In this document: positions 37,401 through 40,365 of the stretch, one piece after another | How the letters are laid out: each line of letters starts with the position of its first letter | How positions within the stretch are numbered: position 1 is the stretch's first letter | Notes under the pieces: generated by a model | What the model was told of the DNA's origin: nothing | The model's database searches: none | Seen by the model: the letters and a program-made list of their open reading frames with translations, nothing else | Assembly (NCBI GenBank): GCA_002154345.1 | Contig: MUNB01000063.1 | Coordinates: 1 to 40,365 of the forward strand | DNA length: 40,365 nt | Source of the DNA: Streptomyces griseus | Lineage (GTDB): Bacteria > Actinomycetota > Actinomycetes > Streptomycetales > Streptomycetaceae | Reading direction: 5' to 3' | Translations under genes and position numbers: made by a program

Positions 37401-37694
37401 GACGAACGCACGGTCATGCTCGGCAGCCTCAACGTGCTTTCGCAGCACGACACACGGGAGGTGATGTTGACGATGCAGGGCTCCCACTTCGCCCGGAAGC
37501 TGCTGGAGCACGAGCACGCGGAGGTGTTCGCCCGCCCGCCGAAGTGCGGCCGCTGCAAGGGCACGGAGATCGAGATCCGCCGCTACAAGCAACGCAACTG
37601 GGTCTGGCGCTGCTACGCGACCGCTTGCAAGACCACCGCGAAGGGCAGCTCGAACGCCTGGACCCAGGACATCCGGCTGCCGGGCTCGCGCTGA
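34407..37694 (+). CDS. SF1 (Upf1/Dna2-like) helicase fused to phospholipase D nuclease and zinc ribbon
   Basis: A 1095-residue protein divergent from pglY. GTG 34407 is the chosen start; the upstream G-rich GGGGGCGGGGG may serve as ribosome site. Helicase motifs: I GPPGTGKTT (170-178), II DEAG (586-589), III LLGDFMQLGAV, TEQHRFGPAV, TAHRFQGREFDVVIFDTVE and VI NVAVTRVKTRLYIIG. Between motifs I and II is a coiled-coil of about 250 residues rich in Ala, Glu and Arg, as in Upf1-like bacterial helicases. A single HKD motif follows: H992, K994, D999, then GSLN (1006-1009), so the PLD domain probably acts as a dimer. The C-terminus has C-x2-C-x18-C-x4-C (C1047 to C1074), a zinc ribbon. Shared promoter region with the BREX operon suggests one functional unit; it may replace missing effectors. 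Confidence 0.85.
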   Translation: MGWREEIATALGEWIAIEGGAGRQPRWQRIARAVRTGEPGGFAVDLRGSDIGPDQLDGLRLAGPEADDIEANGFSVSEAVQNGSLLTLRVAEFADVADPHLWMLKQPPTFLIEALRDGIAGLGEAPLAAALAGRAIGGTPAQAPDPPGFHPAQGDAYRACLGSGVLLVWGPPGTGKTTVLKRAIGDLIARGDRVLLVSATNIAVDNALLGVVREKRHSPGEIVRVGPPHLREVAEDASVSLPLMVRERLAEVAERRRTVESELVAARNRADQLAALDTVLAGFDPSAYFAALKLLRTPGQDLAAALGRVASAEARSAEAVQSYAAAARVAQEASDRSAATDASREQWKQVDGLRKEQVRVRLAAERREAAALLAEDSCGELREELQELEALGSVARWRKREKITELQQQLHDAEQQAIRDRRAAMDARTTATTHIATLDTRIAALISAIPYSPQQIDSLEADAEAKLIAAERAQELCQAWDRESAEATQAASQAQAAHDLTAEAVRWGWPQRYDRAQRLRPAVAADAARRPALEKQYEEVQEEYERLARNAQGEIIKSAKLVATTLARFRTSRAVFEGPYDVVLVDEAGAATLPEVLLATGKAGRAAVLLGDFMQLGAVIPPSLKEPDRDDIKRWLLPDVFQHCGIVEPADAQAHPACVTLTEQHRFGPAVMKLANDLAYGGVLRGGSQTRSARPADDPEIVLIDTDGLHELVRAHLTGSRKGWWPAGSLISRALVELHRENGEEAGIVTPYGVQAEATLEALRDVEGSERPLAEVGTAHRFQGREFDVVIFDTVEGADSRELWMALAHRQPGADEWRRNGVRLFNVAVTRVKTRLYIIGSWERIRGAKAGTALAQLAGMIGTPGVRRLQAKHLVTPPHAPTTYRGEFGAALAEVLSRHVEVTGIDDERDFYRAFTDQIRQARESLWLWAPWVANRLRSLLPELRDAVARGVRVTVFIRDDTDKLQRQDNNQSLIADLRAVVHTVVPMYVMHQKIAVIDERTVMLGSLNVLSQHDTREVMLTMQGSHFARKLLEHEHAEVFARPPKCGRCKGTEIEIRRYKQRNWVWRCYATACKTTAKGSSNAWTQDIRLPGSR

Positions 37695-37702
37695 GCGCGT
37701 GT

Positions 37703-38167
37703 TCAGTGGGGGTACGGCTGCTCCAGGCGCAGGGGGCAGTCGGCCCACACGGTCTTGCCCGGCCCGACCCGGTCCCACACGCCCCACCGGAGCGCAAGGG
37801 CGTCGACGATCACCAGACCCCTGCCGCCGTCCTCGCCGGGAACGGGTGGGTGCTCGGCGGGCGGCGTCTCCGGCCGGCGGGGGTGGGTGTCGGGCACCTC
37901 GACGCGTACGGCGCTGCCGTCGGGGGCGAGCAGGGGCCGCAGCTCGAAGTCCCGTCCGGGAATCCGGCCGTGCAGCGTGGAGTTGGAGGCGAGCTCGGCG
38001 ACGACGAGCGTGAGCGCGTCGAAGGCCGCCGAACCACGCGGAATGCCCCAGACAACGGCCTCGACCTCGGCCAGCATCCGGGCAAGCCGCGCGCCGCGAC
38101 GGGTGGCGGAGAATCGCTGGGTGAATCTACGTACGGTGACGGGGGCTTGGGGGCGCGGAGCTGTCAT
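37703..38167 (-). CDS. HATPase-domain regulatory protein (anti-sigma/RsbW-like)
   Basis: A 154-residue protein starting at ATG 38167 (MTAPRPQAP); the frame runs open for 36 more codons but with no better start signal. It has the GHKL ATPase fold of anti-sigma-factor-like regulators: the N-box VVAELASNSTLHG (about residue 54-66), where E-x3-N-x2-H is a normal variant, then VRVEVPDTHP for the G1 box and GEDGGRGLVIVDALA for G2. Such genes are abundant in Streptomyces beside XRE and DUF397 genes, where they form WhiJ/AbaA-type regulatory sets. Convergent with the helicase gene, 8 bp away. It is divergent from the broken XRE gene. Confidence 0.8.
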   Translation of the reverse strand: MTAPRPQAPVTVRRFTQRFSATRRGARLARMLAEVEAVVWGIPRGSAAFDALTLVVAELASNSTLHGRIPGRDFELRPLLAPDGSAVRVEVPDTHPRRPETPPAEHPPVPGEDGGRGLVIVDALALRWGVWDRVGPGKTVWADCPLRLEQPYPH

Positions 38168-38216
38168 GGGCTTCAGCGTTCCGGCCGTCGGCGCTGCTGG
38201 GCAGGGATGACACTGG

Positions 38217-38232
38217 TACAGATCACCCTGTA
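38217..38232. promoter_or_regulatory. Inverted repeat TACAG-N6-CTGTA before the HATPase gene
   Basis: Five-bp perfect arms 50 bp upstream of the HATPase start and 85 bp upstream of the XRE start, in the 149-bp divergent gap. A candidate operator for the XRE regulator, which is now disrupted. Unproven. Confidence 0.3.
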
Positions 38233-38344
38233 TTGATTCACGCACTGCACTGGCCGGGTGACTGCACGTGACCATAGGTCAGGCGGGCGGGTGCGCGTGC
38301 GGGGGGCGGCTGTGTGATGAACGAAGACCACGGCGGCGGTACTA

Positions 38345-39506
38345 CTGAGATCTAACTCGTGGTGTCGTCATGCGGATTTGATGGTCAGGCCGGTCTCGGT
38401 AAGGCAGCCGTCGATGAGCTTGCTGCGGTATTGGATGTGCCGTAGGCCGCTCCGGAGGGTGCGGATGAGGTGCTCTGGCGTGGAGAAGGCGACGTTGGAG
38501 AGCCAGCCGCGACGTAGCAGGGACCAGATGCCTTCGACGGGGTTGAGGTCGGGTGCGTATGCAGGCAGGTAGAGGATGGTCAGCCAGTCCCGGGAGGCGG
38601 CGAACTCCCGTAGACCTGCGGCTTTGTGCACGTTGAGGTTGTCCCAGATGAGGACGATCGGGCCGCCGAGTTGTTGGTGGGCTGCGATCAGAAGGTCCCG
38701 GTAGTCGCGCCAGGAGAAGCTCTTGCGCCCGTCGCGTCGGCCGTCGTCCCGTCGCGGCCGGTAGATCAGCCGGGATCGGTGGCCGGGTTTGTAGCAGGTC
38801 AGCGCGGCGATCGGCGATCGATATCCGTCTGCGAGAGCGGCCGCGGACCCGCACCACCGGGGTCCGGCCGCGCTGGGACCAGGTCTTGGCATGCGACGGC
38901 GTCATGGAGAAGCCGGCTTCGTCCTCGAAGACCAGCCAGGCTCCACGAGCCGCCGCTAGCCTTCCGCGCGGGGCCACACCTCCTTGACCCACCCGGCCAC
39001 CGCGTCGTCATCGCGCTCCACGGCACGACGGGCCGGAACCTGGCAGGACCAGCCGTTACGCACCAACAACTTGCGTACGCCCTGGATCGTGTAAGTGAGG
39101 TGGAAGCGCCGTCCGATCACCGTCTTCACACGGCTCAGAGTCCAGCGTTGGTCCTCCCAGCCGTGCGCAGCCGGCCCTTTGGCCAGCTCGGACTCCAGCT
39201 GAGCGAACTGCTTCTCACTCAGTCGCGGTAGCGACGCGGGTCCCTGCGACCGCAGGGATCGCGGGCCGCCCTCGGCCCACGTGTGACGCCACCGCTGCAC
39301 CGATCGGACACTGACCCGCAGATCCCTGGCGATCGCCGTACTGCCCTCGCCCCGAGCGAAGCGCTCAGCTGCCTGGAGCCGTAACTCCTCGCGCTTGCAC
39401 TGCCGTTCAGCGGTCAACCCGCCACCCTGTGGATACCTCATCCTCTCGTGATACCGCAGGCAGACACCCCTCGTCAGCCCTTATGACTTCACAAGTTCAA
39501 TCTCAG
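38345..39506 (-). mobile_element. IS630-family insertion sequence
   Basis: A 1162-bp element whose ends are imperfect inverted repeats: left CTGAGATCTAACTCGTG, right (complement) CTGAGATTGAACTTGTG. TA dinucleotides flank it on both sides (38343-38344 and 39507-39508), the hallmark of the IS630/Tc1 target duplication. It carries one transposase gene on the minus strand. Removing the element and one TA restores the reading frame of the interrupted regulator, which confirms the boundaries. Confidence 0.88.
38368..39441 (-). pseudogene. IS630 transposase with two disabling indels
   Basis: The N-terminal part (39441-38956, 161 residues) has the HTH STAIARDLRVSVRSVQRW and a winged region. It then stops at TAG where the family continues into the catalytic domain; one base is missing in GAAGGCTAG near 38956-38960. 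The next part, LVFEDEAGFSMTPSHAKTW with the first catalytic Asp, reads in another frame. A 7-bp tandem duplication (GCGATCG twice, 38807-38820) then returns the frame to the original for CYKPGHRS, IVLIWDNLNVHKA (second Asp) and YAPDLNPVEGIW (Glu). All DDE residues are encoded but not in one frame. IS630 elements can use one programmed shift; two shifts without slippery runs point to decay. Confidence 0.8.
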
Positions 39507-40323
39507 TAACAACGAACCAGAACTCTCGGACAGCCTCAAGACCTTCGGGGCAGTGCGCAAGGTCCTGAGGGGGGAAGCCGGGCTGACCCAGGAAGGAGTT
39601 CGCGCCGCGGGTGCGGTACTCGGCGCACTACATCGCCAAGATCGAACAGGGCAAACGCTTCCCGCCGGGCGATCTGTCGGAGCGGGCAGAGGAACCGCTG
39701 GGGATGGTGGCGGCGAAGGTGCTGGCGGCGGCTGCGCGGAGCCTGACGCGGAAGGCGGGGCTGGCGTCGCGGTTCCACCAGTGGGCGGGCATCGAGGAAG
39801 AGGCGGTGTCGCTGTACGCGTACGAGTCCAGGGTGATTCCGGGGTTGCTGCAGCCGGAGCCGTACATCCGGGCGGTCTTCGAACGGCGTCTCCCGCCGCT
39901 GACAGAGGAACAGCTCGAACTCCAGGTCGCAGCGCGACTGGCGCGGCAGCAACTCTTCGTAGAGCGACCCAACACCGCATTCTGCTTCATGATCGAGCAG
40001 GCACGTCTCGAACGCCGCTTGAGCGGGCCCGAAGTGGCGAGGGCGCTGCTGGACTGCCTGCTGGAGCAGGGTGGTCGTCGCAACGTGGAGATCCTGGTCA
40101 TGCCCCTGCGACAGGAGGACCACTCGGGGTACGACGGGTCCATGTACCTGGCCGAGACAGCGGTCAACCAGTGGCTCGGATACGTGGAAGGCCACAGCAC
40201 CAGCACCGTGATCAGCGATCCGAAAGCAGTCAGTTCCATGCTTCAGCGCTATGGCAAGATGCGCTCACAGGCTCTGAGCCGTCAGGACACCGCGAGCCTG
40301 TTGGAGCAGATGCGAGGAGTGCT

Positions 40324-40365
40324 ATGAGCACCACCGAACTTGCCTGGTTCAAGAGCAGCTACAGC
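40324..40365 (+). CDS. DUF397-family protein, 5' end only
   Basis: Only 14 codons are in the window (MSTTELAWFKSSYS). The start ATG overlaps the XRE stop as ATGA. The opening WFKSSYS is the signature start of DUF397 proteins, small partners of WhiJ/AbaA-type XRE regulators in Streptomyces. The gene runs off the right edge. Confidence 0.85.
   Translation, partial: MSTTELAWFKSSYS

Larger units (their letters stand above)
38317..40327 (+). pseudogene. WhiJ-like XRE regulator interrupted by IS630 and frameshifted
   Basis: The original gene can be rebuilt. ATG 38317 opens with MNEDHGGGT, then the IS sits after the ninth codon; joining 38317-38344 to 39509 onwards, with one TA copy removed, continues in frame as NNEPELSDSLKTFGAV. 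After LTQE an extra G in GAAGGAG (39591-39597) shifts the frame; dropping it gives EEFAPRVRYSAHYIAKIEQGKRF, the HTH expected for this family. The rest (39611-40327) is intact: LASRFHQWAGIEEEAVSLYAYESRVIPGLLQ, VMPLRQEDHSGYDG and SQALSRQDTASLLEQMRGVL, the effector domain of Streptomyces XRE-DUF397 pairs. The remaining frame starting at 39611 lacks a full HTH, so the product would not bind DNA normally. Confidence 0.8.

Noticed and set aside
38807..38960. Programmed frameshifting of the IS630 transposase
   Set aside because: No A-rich slippery run at either shift; the second shift is explained by an exact 7-bp duplication.
34407..40365. A hidden pglX or pglW near pglY
   Set aside because: All long frames here are accounted for by the helicase-PLD protein, HATPase protein, transposase and XRE regulator; no NPPY/NPPF methylase motif or kinase motif was seen.

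Overview
The window is high-GC DNA from a Streptomyces or a very close relative. Its GH10 xylanase matches what I remember of Streptomyces lividans XlnA in length and around both catalytic glutamates, its AA10 enzyme resembles Streptomyces CelS2, it carries CebR-type operators, and rare TTA codons sit where Streptomyces often places them. No database search was run; family names rest on motifs and memory.

Layout. (1) 178-3655: a four-gene cassette on the + strand with a helix-turn-helix regulator, an ImmA/IrrE-like zinc peptidase, a multi-pass membrane protein and a cytochrome P450. The last three genes overlap by ATGA. (2) 3713-10510: a xylo-oligosaccharide locus, bxlE-bxlF-bxlG-bxlA on the minus strand (lipoprotein, two permeases, GH3 glycosidase), with a divergent LacI-family regulator. 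Every junction inside the operon is a GTGA overlap. (3) 10588-18639: secreted proteins, namely a YncE-like beta-propeller, a GH9 cellulase with CBM4/9 and CBM2 modules, an AA10 LPMO with CBM2, and a GH10 xylanase with CBM13. Two perfect CebR boxes lie in the divergent GH9/LPMO promoter region. CGAAA/TTTCG-type sites precede the xylanase, and a related site precedes bxlE, so cellulose and xylan regulons meet here. All four secreted proteins carry a TTA codon inside the signal peptide.

(4) 19.2-37.7 kb: a defence island. pglY-pglZ-brxD-brxHI form one translationally coupled minus-strand operon that looks like type 2 BREX, but no pglX methyltransferase and no pglW kinase are in the window. Divergent from it is an SF1 helicase fused to a phospholipase D nuclease domain and a zinc ribbon. 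Downstream are two convergent, paralogous proteins, each with an N-terminal PD-(D/E)XK nuclease motif and a Schlafen-group-3 (DUF2075) helicase, with a 42-residue single-span membrane protein gene between them. The two paralogue genes share a 24-nt identical leader that folds into a hairpin over the start codon. This is the best candidate for an undescribed system: a methylase-less BREX-like core with several helicase-nucleases.

(5) 37.7-40.4 kb: a WhiJ/AbaA-type regulatory group (HATPase protein, XRE regulator, DUF397 protein). The XRE gene is broken by an IS630-family element inserted after its ninth codon and also has a 1-nt insertion. The IS transposase is itself damaged by two indels. 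The window ends inside the DUF397 gene.
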